From the NCBI RefSeq assembly GCF_963678635.1, contig NC_087063.1, forward strand, positions 44,620,101 to 44,684,100: a DNA stretch of 64,000 nucleotides. The letters are read 5' to 3'. Shown here piece after piece: positions 42,660 through 54,500 of the stretch. Each line of letters begins with the position of its first letter. Position 1 is the stretch's first letter. This DNA comes from Symsagittifera roscoffensis (taxonomy: Eukaryota > Xenacoelomorpha > Acoela > Convolutidae). The notes under the pieces are model-generated. The model was not told where the DNA came from. It saw nothing but the letters and a program-made list of their open reading frames with translations, and searched no databases. The translations under genes and the position numbers were made by a program.

Positions 42660-43740
42660 CCGAAAAACAAGAATGTTCGTTTTAAAATTCAAGGAAGAGT
42701 TTTCAGGGAACATAACACTTTATAACCCTCTAAACCAAGCTTTTTTCCATTTTGTCCAGAGTTAATCATTTTCTCAGCCTTACTTTTGAGCATGGATTTT
42801 TATTTTAATTAAATTCCAGTGGGCGATGATTGTTTTTTTTGTTGTTTGTGGGCAAAAATAAGTCGTCGGTTTTTTTGTTTTTCTGTAGAACAATTTTTTT
42901 CGTTTGCCGAAAACTTTCTTTTTTTCGCAAAAAAGATGTTTCATTTGAAATAAAAACTTTTTTTCCGTGGGCAGAGTTTTTTTGATAAAAATTTCATTAT
43001 GGGCGAGAATTTTGTTGGAAAAAAAGTTTTTTGTGCCTGGAAAATTTCTTTTTGAGAAAAAAAAGTTTTTTAGTCGGTGATATTTTTTTTGAAAAAAAAA
43101 TTGTCGGCGAAAATTTTTTTGTGATGATTGATTTTTCACTTTTTTGGAAATTTTTTAAAAGATTTCTGTTTTTAAGGTCACACTTGACCTTCAACTCACC
43201 GTTTGTTGCACCCGGACTTAAAACCTTTAAAATTCAAGGAAGAGTTTTCAGGCAACATATTAGTTTATAACCCTCTAACCCAAGCTTTTTTCCATTTTGT
43301 CCAGAATTAATCACTTTTATCAGCCTTATTTTCGAGTACGGATTTTTATTTTATTATGATTTCAGTGGGCGATGCTTGTTTTTTTCAACTTTTTTGTGGG
43401 TAAATGTGTGTCGGTTTTTATTTTCTGAAGAACATTTTTTTTTCGTTCGCCGAAAACTTTTTTTTTAGCAGAAATGATGTTTCATTTGAAATAAAATTTT
43501 TTTTTGTGGGTAGAAATTTTTTTTTGAAAAAAATTTCATTATGGGTGAGGATTTTTGAAAAAAAAATTTTGAGCGGGGAAAATTTCTTTTTTGAGAAAAA
43601 TTTTTTTTTAGTCGGTGATTGTTTTTTTTGTGATGCATAATTTTTCGTTTTTTTTTTTTGGAAATTTTTTAAAGTTATCTGATTTTAAGGTCACACTTTA
43701 CCTTCAGGTCACACTTTACCTTCAGGTCACCTTTCGTCCG
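42660..43740 (+). repeat. Duplicated T/A-rich minisatellite segment
   Basis: Two copies of a roughly 550-590-base segment (42662-43200, 43205-43740), each starting TTAAAATTCAAGGAAGAG and containing runs such as GAAAATTTTTTT and GTCGGTGA. The long minus frames rich in Phe/Lys here are composition artefacts. The same pair recurs at 49190-49980. Confidence 0.7.
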
Positions 43741-43789
43741 GGCCCAACAAAACTCTCTTATTTCAACTTTAAGAGAGTTATGGCAAAGG

Positions 43790-44342
43790 AGTGGGATCAC
43801 CCGGAAAACGGAGCTTCAACAAGTGCCCACGATCGACGGAGTGGCAATGGCCCAACCAACCTTGACACCTCAACAACCTTTACAGGACGAGGACGTTCCG
43901 AGTCCGCAGACACCACAAACACAGAATGGCAAAGAACCTTGATCCAATTTTTTGGGTTCCGGCTCAGGTAATCCAGCATACTTGAGTCGGCTGCTTATGC
44001 GAGCTGAAGACATCGAAGCGAATCCGGGCCCAACAAAATGCGGGTTGTGCAAGAAGGGAGCCAGAATCAACAGCATCAGGTGCACCTGGTGCCAAGATTG
44101 GATACACCAGAAATGCACCCCCTTGATGAGGAAAAAAATCCAAGAGTTGGGAAGACAAGAGAGGTAGTTTTGAATTTACAAAATGCATTGAAAGCAGAAT
44201 CAAAAAGAGAAAAAGAAGACCCAACGAAGACGCAACGAAGACGCAAATAAGTTAAGAAGAGAACGAAGGAAAAACAGAACACAAGAGAAAAGAGATCGAA
44301 AGAGAGCCCCACTCAAGACACTTCGATTCCTCAAAACACAAT
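43790..44342 (+). mobile_element. LINE 5' fragment with intact 2A-like motif
   Basis: It corresponds to the first roughly 550 bases of the copies at 50340, 54840 and 58966. It carries the first ORF start (ATGGCCCAACC at about 43848), the 2A-like motif and the PHD-like cluster, and is cut off at 44342 where the second 7-kb block begins. Confidence 0.8.
43952..44167 (+). CDS. LINE ORF1 segment: 2A-like peptide plus PHD-like zinc cluster (copy 1)
   Basis: The frame reads AYLSRLLMRAEDIEANPGP, a match to the 2A consensus D-x-E-x-N-P-G-P (44009-44032), at which ribosomes skip a peptide bond between Gly and Pro. Directly after it come CGLC, CTWC and HQKC spaced as in a PHD finger (C-x2-C-x9-C-x2-C-x4-H-x2-C). 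2A-like sequences are known at the N-terminus of ORFs of several LINE clades. Upstream of 43952 the frame is shifted relative to the ATG at about 43848, and a stop follows at 44165, so this copy cannot make a full protein, but its 2A and all six visible zinc ligands are intact. Confidence 0.75.
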   Translation: MGSGSGNPAYLSRLLMRAEDIEANPGPTKCGLCKKGARINSIRCTWCQDWIHQKCTPLMRKKIQELGRQER

Positions 44343-44687
44343 CCGGAACCATTTTTAACATGAAATCAACCATGGTAATTTTGTTGCAATATTTAATGAA
44401 CAAAAAAACATCATAATACCCAAAAATTTTCAAATTTTATTCAGCAAACTTTCCTTAACGAATGTAGAGGAAGACGAAGAACTCAATATGAAATATTAGT
44501 GTTATCTCACAAATTCTGGAAAATATGCTAATCCCGACGAAACTCTCTCTATTCAGTTTGATATTTCAACTTTAACAAGGGCAGGAAAAAATTTTGTTTA
44601 AGTAATATTGTGATCATTAGTTATCCTATTTATGAAATTCCAATACAAAATTTTAGTGAAACTGATTATTTTGACCGTTGATGGGGA

Positions 44688-44975
44688 ATGGAGCAGATTG
44701 AGTCAGTATCATTAATTATCCCGAAAGCTGATCCTTCTCCTGCAGTGTCATCATGGCTTGACGAACCAGGTTGCCCAACTACAACGCGCACTCCTGTAGT
44801 AACAGTGATTAACCAAATGGAAAACTTGACCCCTTCTCTATGTCTAGCGCCAAAGAGAAAGCGGAAGCTAACAAAAATGAAAAACCTCCGGAGTATTTGG
44901 ATGTTAGATAACTTTGAAACTGAGATTGTGATGGTGTGTTTTTCCTTTCTTGATTTTATTGTGTGTAATATTTAA
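44688..44975 (+). CDS. Unassigned ORF upstream of the polymerase, copy 2
   Basis: 95 codons; the first two thirds match the 37628 ORF (EPGCPTTTRTPVVTV, PAPKRKxKLTK), with a different end caused by a small deletion. Confidence 0.35.
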   Translation: MEQIESVSLIIPKADPSPAVSSWLDEPGCPTTTRTPVVTVINQMENLTPSLCLAPKRKRKLTKMKNLRSIWMLDNFETEIVMVCFSFLDFIVCNI

Positions 44976-46470
44976 ACTTGAAACTGAGATTGAGATTTAA
45001 TAGCTTTCATTTTGTTTTATTGTGTATAAAAATTTTCCTAATTAAAATTCTCCGACTCATAATGCTTCACTTATCAAGTTGTTAGGAAAAGTTGAGTATA
45101 ATGAACCACTTTGCAAGGGATTGTTGGACAAGTCGTTCATCAATATACAAAAAAAATTCAAATTTCAAATCTCGGAAAATTTTCTGAAAATTTATCTCGT
45201 AAACTTGAGGTCCTGTACTCCTCGAACATCTGTACAAAAGTACTTAACTGGTTGGGAGAAGCATTTTGATATGTCGCACGACTTGGGTCAGACCGTCCAT
45301 TGAAGGGACACAGACTTGATTTTTTGAAAAAACTTTATCTTATGCCATTTTTCTATCTTTTTGTTACAAGGTCCAAATACAGTCTTCTGTTAGTCCAAAT
45401 TCAATATACCACTTATATGGCTGCTCTCACCAAGCTACACAATTTTTAGGCAGGGCTCAGAAACCGTAACCCAGTTTTTTGAGAAGATCAACACTTCAAG
45501 CACAAGAAAATTTAATTTTTAATAGTTGTTTTTGATTAGTAAAGAAAATGGAATGTTTCTAGTGGAAAAAGTGTAGTATATTCAACATCTGCTGCAGAGA
45601 CCCTTAAATACAATCTTTACGTAATTTCACAATTTTGGCAGGAAACACTCAAATCTTTACTCCTCCATGACAACAAACCCACCTTCATTATTATTTTATA
45701 GTTTTGATGGCAATTGCTAGATTATAAAACCCAGTTGCACAGTTTCTTTAAACTCATTGTTTTTAAAACTCTCCATTACATCCAGTAACCAAATTAATGA
45801 ATGTTTAAGTCTAATAAATAAATGATAACAAACAGCAACTAATTGGCTCAACAAGTCTATCTGTAACTGAATCAGTCTTTTGACATTTTCAAACCAAAAA
45901 CCAGTGTTCAAACAAAAAACTTGCTTGTTGAGACAATAAATAAAAAAACAGTCGATCAGTATTAGGTCGAGCTCAGTTTATGTTTGTGTTTTCAAAATTT
46001 TCCGTACTTCTTGACGTATTTTTTGAAATGTGAAACTCAAAACTAAATAAACGAGTTCGAAATCGTTTCCGTGATCACGTAACTCTAACCGAGTCAATTT
46101 TATTTGAGTTTTATCATCTGTAGTAAAATTGTCTGAATATTTTTTATTAATCAAGCTATGTCAACCAATTGGATTTCAGCATGAACAATAAGGCGGGATA
46201 ATGAACATAATTCGAATTTTGGCGGAAAAACTGGTTCAAATTCAAGTTTGCGGGTGCAAAACACAAACTTTTTTATCTGGAATTGGTGGACGAACAGTTA
46301 TATTTTCCTTTTTTTCTTTTGTTTTTGTTGCATTCATCTGACTCTTTTTCTTTCTAATAAACTATTGCTTAACAATCAATTTCAAAAAACGCAATTTTTG
46401 TTCACTGACATGTGCAAATAAGAGCAAAAGAAGTCGTCATGAGCGTGAAAAACAATTTGTTGGAAAAAAC
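44976..46470. other. Non-coding part of the 7-kb block, copy 2
   Basis: Copy of 37856-39414; no gene recognised. Confidence 0.4.
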
Positions 46471-46472
46471 CT

Positions 46473-49190
46473 AATGGTTTATCAATGCAATGAGTGTTCA
46501 TTCACGGCTCAGATCCTCTCAAAATTCCAAAACCTTTTTTTTCACACTCATGATCAATTTGGAATTGTTTGTGATTCGTGAATTTTGGGCTTTCATTCGC
46601 CAAACAAAATCATCATCTCATTTAATAGCAGTTCATGGTCTACCTTTTAAGAGAGCTGCCTCTGCTGACTTAGCTAGTACAAGTGCGGCTGCTGATACTG
46701 CTCTCGGTGATGTGCATGCAGCTGATGGAGACAAAATCAACGGCACAAGTCTTCAAAAAAGTGTCTCTGCTTTTTTTGGTGTTCTTGAGACATAAGTGAT
46801 TGGCGGGAACTAACCAACGGATGACAATCAATCGATTTATCTTTTGCAATTTATGCACGACAAAAAATACCAAAATCAAAAACTCATAAAGGAACGTGTT
46901 GCGGAACGACCATGAAAAGTTCAGTTCAGCGCTAATTTGGGTTTGGTAAAACCTAGAGCAACAATCGATTCTAGTAATGTAGAGCCGGACGAGCGGATTG
47001 GCATTTATGCAAATTGTGACATGAAATCAGTGATGAGCATGGGACTAGAAGATGACGAGTTTTCTAATATGGTCGAAGAAATGCAAGCAATTTTGAAGTT
47101 TTTCGCATCTTATGGAAACGCGATTCAAGTTTTTGTTAATCCGTGGATCGTCTTATATTGACTTGCCTTTCAAATTTGAGAATCCTTGAGTTTGATAAAC
47201 ATTAGAAATCACGATGATCATTATTGCTTCCGACTTTGCTTTACGGCTGCTGATAGTCTGAAGCATGGTATTGACCTACTTCTGACTGATCAACAAAAAG
47301 CAAACCCAACAGCTGCGCGAACACAAACTGATTCCTACACTGCTGAATGTGCACACAAAGCCATAGGTTTTTTTATTGTGCCCATGAGTTTCGCATCATT
47401 TGAAAACTTCGAAAAACCCAACGATGCCTGGCTGAACGTGTTTTTGCACCAAAAAGGAGATTTGTTGCCAATGTATATATCAAAACGACCAAACATTGAA
47501 ATATTTGGCATCAGCCGACTACTTTTGTATGAGCCTGCAAAGCATCACTATGTGCTAAATAACCAAATTGCTAAAGCTCATCTGTGAAATTAAATTATAT
47601 AAGAATCGCCCATTCACGGACTTAGGTAGAAACTGTTTTCACATCAGTTGGAGTGTTGAAGCTCATGAGCAACACATCCAGTCTTGTAAGGACCATGAAC
47701 CTGCCCTAGTAGTCGTGCCTTCAGCAGAAAAAGGTACGAACCGACACAAGTCCAAAAACGTTCAGGCCTTGTGATTTGTACCACTTGTGATTTATTTCGA
47801 CTTTGATTTTTTTCTAAAAACTGTACATTCTTGTCCTGATAATCCTTCGCAATCAACAACCCAACCGAAATGTACAAAAACCTCACTGTTCTACTTCTCT
47901 GAAAACTCTGACCAATGCGTGAAAAAGTTTCTCAACCTGTTGCATCAGTTAGCGAGAGAAACATATGATCAAAAGTGACGGTTTCCTCATTTCCTAGGAA
48001 GTCAAGATTCGTTGAAAAAAGAATACAAATCATTGTGTTGGATTTGCTGTTTACCAATTAAAACGAAAAATGTCTTGACCATTGTCATTTTTCTGGAAAG
48101 TTTCTGGGATGGACACATGAAAAATGCAATCTAGCAGGACGAACTGTGAATTTCAAACAAGTCATTGGAGATAACATCCAGTATTATGACCTTCACCACA
48201 TAAGTCTGTCATTGCATGAATGCGTGCCAACCAGTACAATGAGTGTTATACCCAAAATTTTTATTGTTAAGCATTGGACTCCTTTTTAAAATAATAAAAT
48301 GGAAGAGCGGAGCTGATCAAAAAAGTTTTGAGTACCTCAGAGTCATTGACTGAAACAAGTTTTCAAATCCTTCTTTCCAAAAATCGGATGATGATCAACC
48401 AGTGAAAAAATGTCGATTTTAAACAAGTATTTTGCAAACGAGACGGAGGAGTAACGATCACTGATACGATAAAAAGATTTCTACCATTATTCACACATGG
48501 ATGGAAGAGAAAAATTTTCAGAAAAAGAACTGCCTCCCACGCTTCATTGGTCCGATGTTTTGAATGAAGGAAAAGTTGCTGCTTCGGAAGCGGATCTGGA
48601 AAACGCAAGGAAAGTTTTTAGAGAGTTCATATGTCACAACTTGTAGGACTATCACAATTTGTATCTGAAGTGTGATACACTCCTTCTTGTTTGCGTCTTT
48701 GGAGAGTTTCGACAAATAAGTAACTTAACTTATGACCTGGACTATACGCACCCTTTTAGTGCTTCGAACTTAGCTGGAGACTCCTTCAAACTCCTTCAGC
48801 TTATATCAGACCGCAGGCGTCTCACAGCGGTTGAGAATATGATGCGAGGTGACACTGCATCTGTGTTCCATAGTCGCTTTTTCAAAGCAAACAACAAAGA
48901 ATGGCCCAACTTCAACCCAGGTCAGCATAGCACCTACGGGTTTATGACCGACGCTAATAACCTCTCTGGCGGCGTCATGCAAACGGAAAAATTACCGGAG
49001 CAAAACTTTGAGTAATAAGAGTATCTGGACGACGAGGTTATTTTGAACCAAATCCATGAAACTACAGAAGACTCTCTGATTGGATTTATATTAGAAGTAT
49101 ATCTCGAGTTTTCAGAAGAACTTAATAACAGTCATCATGAACACGTTTTAGCACCTACCAAAGAAAAAGTACCCCAGGATTGTGGGAAAA
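46473..49190 (+). pseudogene. Protein-primed family B DNA polymerase (Polinton), copy 2, truncated
   Basis: From ATG 46473 (YQCNECSF finger) it parallels copy 1 through INIRNHDDHYCFRLCF (about 47192), the exonuclease-type stretch VIYFDFDFF (about 47783-47810), NLYLKCDTLL (48656) and motif A as DANNLSGG (about 48950). Right after PTKEKVPQD (49184) the sequence jumps into the T-rich repeat, so motifs B and C are gone. Stops and frameshifts occur throughout. Some residues at motif A are closer to the family consensus here than in copy 1. Confidence 0.85.
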
Positions 49191-49985
49191 ATATGTCGGT
49201 TTTTTGTTTTCTGAAGAACAGTTTTTTTCGTTCGCCGAAAACTTTCTCTTTTTTTTTCATTTGAAATGAAATTTTTTTTCTGTGGGCAGAATTTTTTGAT
49301 AAAAATTCCATTTTGGTTGAGAATTTTTTTGGAAAAAAATTTTTTGTGCCTGGAAAATTTCTTTTTTGAGAAAAAAAATTTTTTAGTCGGTGATTTTTTT
49401 TTGAAAAAAAAGTGTCGGCGAAAGTTTTTTTGTGATGATTGATTTTTCATTTTTTTTGGAAATTTTTAAAAGATGTCTGTTTTATAGGTCACACTTGACC
49501 TTCAGCTCACCTTTTGATGCACCCGGACTTAAAACCTTTAAAATTCAAGGAAGAGTTTTCAGGGAACATAATGGTTTATAACCCTCTAACCCAAGTTTTT
49601 TTTCCCTTTTGTCCAGAATTAATCACTTTTATCAGCCTTATTTTTGAGCACGGATTTTTATTTTAATTTGATTTCAGTGGGCGATGCTTTTTTTTAACAC
49701 CTTTGTGGGCAAAAGTATGTCGGTTTTTCATTTTCTGAAGAACAATTTATTTCGTTCGCCGAAAACTTTCTTTTTTTGGCAAAAATGATGTTTCATTTGA
49801 AATAAAAATTTTTTTTTGTAGGCAGAGTTTTTTTTGAAAAGAAATTCATTATGGGTGAGGATTTTTGAAAAAAAAATTTGCGGCGAAAATTTTTTTGTGA
49901 TGATTAATTTTCATTTTTTTTGAAATTTTTAAAAGTTGTCTGATTTTAAGGTCACACTTGACCTTCAGGTCACCTTTCGTCGCAC
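49190..49985 (+). repeat. T/A-rich minisatellite segment pair, copy 2
   Basis: Counterpart of 42840-43740 with two units (about 49190-49500 and 49505-49980). Frames inside are composition artefacts. Confidence 0.65.
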
Positions 49986-50339
49986 CTGGAGTAAAACTGA
50001 TGTAGCAGCCACAAAAAAAATTCAAAAAAGGCAGATTTCATTATTTTCCGCCTCTTATTAGTGATCATCGATAATTAGGTTAGTAATCATTTAATTATAT
50101 ATTGAGACTGCTGAAATTTATCGGCCAAAAATGTACCTGAAGCTGCACAGAAGAAGTTGACTTATCACCGACATCCAGAGACTTTGACCTCTGGCTAGTT
50201 ATTCAAAACTGAAAACAGTCGAATCCCATCCGAGTCATACAACCTGCAAGTTTTGACTTCGACGAAAACATCGATAACATTTTTTGACGACAAACGCTAC
50301 ATCTTCGATAATGACCAGAAGTTGTCAAGTGTTTTGCCT
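49986..50339. other. Sequence upstream of LINE copy A, absent from the first block
   Basis: About 350 bases (from TGATGTAGCAGCCAC) present here but not in the matching place of copy 1. It may be the LINE 5' UTR or an insertion. Confidence 0.4.
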
Positions 50340-50442
50340 TCGAGCGGCACAAGCGGAACGTAAGAGAGTCGTGGCAAAGGAGTAGGATCACCCGGAAAAC
50401 GGAGCTCCAACAACTGCCCACGATCGACGGAGTGACAATGGC

Positions 50443-50758
50443 CCAACCAACCTTGACACCTCAACAACCTTTATAGGACGAGGACGTTCCGAGTCCGCAG
50501 ACACCACAAACACAGAATGGCAAAGAATCCCGATCCAGTTTTTTGGGTTCCGGCTCAGGTAATCCAGCATACCTGAGTCGGCTGCGTATGCGAGCTGAAG
50601 ACATCGAAGTGAATCCGAGCCCAACAAAATGCGAGATGTGCAAGAAGGGCGCCAAAACCAACATCATCAGGTGCACCTGGTGCCATGATTGGATACACCA
50701 GAAATCCACCCCCTTTTTGAGGAAAGAAATCCAAGAGTTGGGAAGACAAGAGAGGTAG
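50443..50758 (+). pseudogene. LINE ORF1, copy A: degenerate 2A and zinc cluster
   Basis: The frame has NPAYLSRLRMRAEDIEVNPSP (50600-50623 for the last eight residues): the essential Gly of NPGP is Ser. The last zinc Cys is also lost (HQKS). One stop (TAG) lies in the QPL/DEDV stretch near 50476. Confidence 0.7.
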
Positions 50759-50934
50759 TTTTGAATTTACAAAATGTATTGAAAGCAGAATCAAAAAGAG
50801 AAAGAGAAGACCCAACGAAGACGCAACGAAGACGCAAATAAGTTAAGAAAGAACGAAGGAAAAACAGAACACAAGAGAAAAGAAGATCGAAAGAGAGCCC
50901 CACTCAAGACACTTCGATTCCCCAAAACGCAATC

Positions 50935-52110
50935 AAGTTCGCCACCTTGAACCTCCAAGGGATCTCCACCAGAGAACGAAACGGGACCATCATGAGACGT
51001 GTGATGGAACACGTGAAGAAGAGAAATTGGTAAATTGTCTTAGTTCCAGAAGTCTGAACTGAAAAAAGAGTAATTTGGTTTGGACAAGCTAAAGAACAGA
51101 CCGTATTCGTCCACTCCCAAAGAAGTGGAAATATCCTTCGAGGACCAGTCCTCAGAGCATGGATAGAGGAAGGTCAGACAAATAACTTCGAGGATAGAAC
51201 CACTACGGTCCGGGTATGCGAGTTAGAGCTGGTAGCGGCGTTGCAACCATTGTGGTCAAATGGAAACGGCGAATTGAAGAGTTCCGGCACAGTTTGGAGA
51301 ACGAAATTGCAAGAATCCCGAAGGGGACTACGGTTGTCATCGGCGGAGATTACAATTCCCATGTGGGCAGGAACAGCAAACGGAGAGACATTAGTGTAAC
51401 CAAGGGAATGAAGACCCCAACGAATGAAACATGAGAGGACTTTCTCAATTTGCGTGAAACTCAGAACCTCCAATGGATTAACTATTTTTACGCGACAACA
51501 AGAAGAGGGACTTGGTTCAACAACAACACTAGAAAGTGGTACGAGCTTGACGGATTTCTTATGAAGAAACAAGAAAGACACCTTAGGGTTGCAGGCTTCA
51601 AAGTGACACAATAACTTGTTCTGTCAGACCACAAACCCGTAAACCTCACACTGAAGACGCAAAGCAAAAATGGAGACCTTGGTCAGACAAGAGAACTCCC
51701 AACGTCATTCTTGAGGAACTAGGAATGAAGAGACAAAAACTAAACTAAGAGAGAAAACTAGAGGTTGTCATCGGCGGAGATTACAATTCCCATGTGGGCA
51801 GGAACAGCAAATGGAGAGACATTAGTGTAACCAAGGGAATGAAGACCCCAACGAATGAAACATGAGAGGACTTTCTCAATTTGCGTGGAACTCAGAACCT
51901 CCAATGGATTAACTATTTTTACGCGACAACAAGAAGAGGGACTTGGTTCAACAACAACACTAGAAAGTGGTACGAGCTTGACGGATTTCTTATGAAGAAA
52001 CAAGAAAGACACCTTAGGGTTGCAGGCTTCAAAGTGACACAATAACTTGTTCTGTCAGACCACAAACCCGTAAACTTCACACTGAAGACGCAAAGCAAAA
52101 ATGAAGACCT
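50935..52110 (+). pseudogene. LINE AP-type endonuclease, copy A, internally duplicated
   Basis: It begins IKFATLNLQGIST (50936) and continues with VVIGGDYNSHVGR (about 51335), TWFNNNTRKWYELDGFL (about 51510) and SDHKPVNLTL (about 51627), the GDxN, TW...D and SDH blocks of apurinic-like nucleases that nick the target for target-primed reverse transcription. The segment from VVIGGDYNS onward occurs twice. Stops common to all copies include TGA in NET/EDFL. Confidence 0.75.
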
Positions 52111-52849
52111 TGGTCAGACAAGAGAACTCCCAACGTCATTCTTGAGGAACTAGGAATGAAGAGACAAAAACTAAACTAAGAGAGAAAACTAGAGAAAAGC
52201 TAGAGGCCCTAAAGAACCCCACGCCTTCTTACGGAGAAATAGCGGAAATTTTGACGTCATCTGCCAAAGAGACATGCAAGACCAACAAGTAGAAGTTGGA
52301 AAACCCTGGGACGATGAGACACAAACTAGAGCTAAGAATCCTCCACGACAACGTCAACGGATGTATCAGACGTAGGAACGAAGCACTTGAAAAAGAATCA
52401 GATGACATCGGGGACATAAGAAGCGAGTGCCAAGAAGCAACCAGGAAAGGAAACTTTGGAACGAGGCACACGACTCGTCGGCGGATAGGAAAGGAGACAG
52501 CAAGCCCAACACGGGAACCACCTTGTCTTCTAGAGAGTTCAAAAAACACTTCAAAGCCGTCACCAGGGACAGATAAGAACAGGACAGCTCATGGCAAACG
52601 TTCCGAGAATGCCAGACATGACAAGAGATCAGAGACACATCAAAGTCAATGAAAAACTGCAGAAGGAACCATCTGGAGAAGATACAGTCAAGCGGATGAA
52701 GGAAGTGAACGAATCGGCCCTACGCAAAGATGGGGTCAGAATACGATACATCCACAATGCTTGCAGCGCAGTCAGGGAGGAAGCTCATCATTGAAATTGT
52801 CTCAGTGATGTTCCTTAAACGGATGGTCAAATGGGACAACCTTCTGAAA

Positions 52850-53605
52850 GTTGGCCAGATAAACCCCTTCCAAAAGAAAGGAGACTAACAAGATCCTCAC
52901 AATTACAGAGGAGTGTGCCACCTGGCGATGGGTAGCAAAATATTGGCACAAATCATAGCAGTCAGACTGAGGAGCTGGGCAGATGATTTGGAGCCCGTGG
53001 ACGAGAACCAGAACGATTTACGAACCGACCGCTCTTCCGCTGACGCCACACAAGTCTTCATTAGAATTGAAGAAGACTTGCAGGACCTAAGAAAAAGAAG
53101 AAACCATCAAGGACTGAAGCAAAAACAAACGAACGATCCAGAAGCGAGACTCTTAGACCTGACCAAAGCCTACCCGAGAGTATACAAACCTGCCCTCCGG
53201 GAAATACTTCGGAGATACGGAATCAAAGGAGCTTTACTGGACATCATAGTTGACCTCCATGAATCCATAGCGTTTGCCATCAGAAGACGCGAGGATGACA
53301 GCAAAGAGTGGACCCCCGGAAGAGGCTTGAGAGAGGGATGCTCAACCTCGCCAACCATGTTCAACGTGTACCATCAAGTGGTTATACGAAAACAAAGAAC
53401 ATTGACGACCCAGAATCAAGTGGGCATAAAGTGGAACTCGATTGCAGGCATTGAACCTCCACACCCACAACACGCTGAAAAGTACAACGGTGAATCGTCC
53501 TACAGACATATTTTATCCTCCCTCTTCGCAGATGACACCACAATTCTCGGAGAAACTGTAGAGATTGAAGACGGTGTCGAATGCGTGAAAGAAGACATGA
53601 ACTAA
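52850..53605 (+). pseudogene. LINE reverse transcriptase, copy A
   Basis: A 230-codon open frame 52913-53605 with LAMGSKILAQIIAVRL, DENQNDLRTDRSSADA (consensus ENQxGFRxGRSTxD), LLDLTKAYPRV (first catalytic Asp), REGCSTSPTMFN and SLFADDTTI (FADD catalytic box, about 53517). The N-terminal part QKKGD/QDPHNYRGV is cut by TGA. Gly is changed to Asp in the RTGRS motif. Confidence 0.85.
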
Positions 53606-53642
53606 GAAAAGAGCAACGATGGCAAATAGGGGATACTGAAAA

Positions 53643-54500
53643 TTGGCCTGGACAAAGCGGCAACATACTTGGATGCTGAATCAGTCACAGACAAGATATC
53701 AAGAACAGGAAAAAAAGAGCAGTAGGCCTCTGGAACAGGATCAAACCTCAGCTCTGGAAAAGCAGACTAACCAAAGTCCAACAAGCGAAAGTGGTATAGG
53801 CATGCGTAGTAATCGGCCTCCTTTTCGATGCGTCGCTCCGCACTAGGCGGGTTAGAGAGATGAAGTCCCTTCAGGCCTGTATAGACCGTTGTTACTGTTT
53901 CATCTGGAGCAATAAGAAAGGACCTCGGCTAATTGAGATCCTGTGGTGGTTTAGAGAATCACCCAAAGTGCAAGGGCAAGAAATGGAAGACCCGCAAATA
54001 CTGGCGAATGATACTTCACGAGGCAGGGATAGACTGGAAAGAAGCTCACGATATTGCCGCGTAAAGTAAGGATTGGAAAGCGCTGGTACAAAAGAGAATA
54101 ATTTATCTGGCGGAGCTGGAGAAAGATAGGGGAAAACAAAGAGACCGGACTTGACCTCCCTCGCAACTTTACGAGTCAGACTAAAGTTTCGATGCAAGAT
54201 ATGTGACAAAAGATACAAGTCTGTGGTAGGACTGAACCTACACAACAAACATGCATGAGACAGCGAGGAAACGCTTTGAATGCAACTGATGCGGAAGGAC
54301 CTTCAGCTTCAAAAATACCAGATTGAACCACGAAAAGACGTGCAAGAACAACAACGCCGGAGAGGAGAACTCAACTTCTCGACCAGCTCGAGTATACAGA
54401 CCAAGAAATATACCGTGCCCCATTTGTCAAAGAGTTCTGTCTGCAACGAACAAGACTGTGAGGCTGTGGACGGAAATAGTTCTGGGCGTATCTCCTGATA
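53643..54500 (+). pseudogene. LINE C-terminal region with C2H2 zinc fingers, copy A
   Basis: After the polymerase come WNRIKPQLWKSRL and CYCFIWSNKKGPR-like segments, then WKTRKYWRMILHEAGIDW (about 53985), typical of the LINE tail that follows the thumb. Two Cys/His fingers end the ORF: CKICDKRYKSVVGLNLHNKH (about 54191-54250) and, in a shifted frame, CNxCGRTFSFKNT (about 54280). Confidence 0.65.

Larger units (their letters stand above)
37293..50930 (+). repeat. Tandem duplication of a polymerase-LINE block, about 7.06 kb offset
   Basis: 37293-44342 and 44343-50930 are two copies of the same block: a non-coding/ORF segment, the polymerase, T-rich minisatellites, and the 5' part of a LINE. 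Offsets measured at five places are 7051-7084. Copy 2 lacks about 740 bases at the polymerase 3' end and has about 350 extra bases before its LINE. The join at 44342 abuts LINE sequence (CAAAACACAATC) with AACCATTTTTAACATGAAATC of the next block. Confidence 0.88.

Noticed and set aside
42780-43640. ORFs of 65-119 codons rich in Phe and Lys on both strands
   Set aside because: They are translations of the T/A-rich minisatellite.
43870-44312. Overlapping minus-strand ORFs of 77-86 codons repeated in every LINE copy
   Set aside because: They are antisense to the 2A/PHD reading frame and have no domain.
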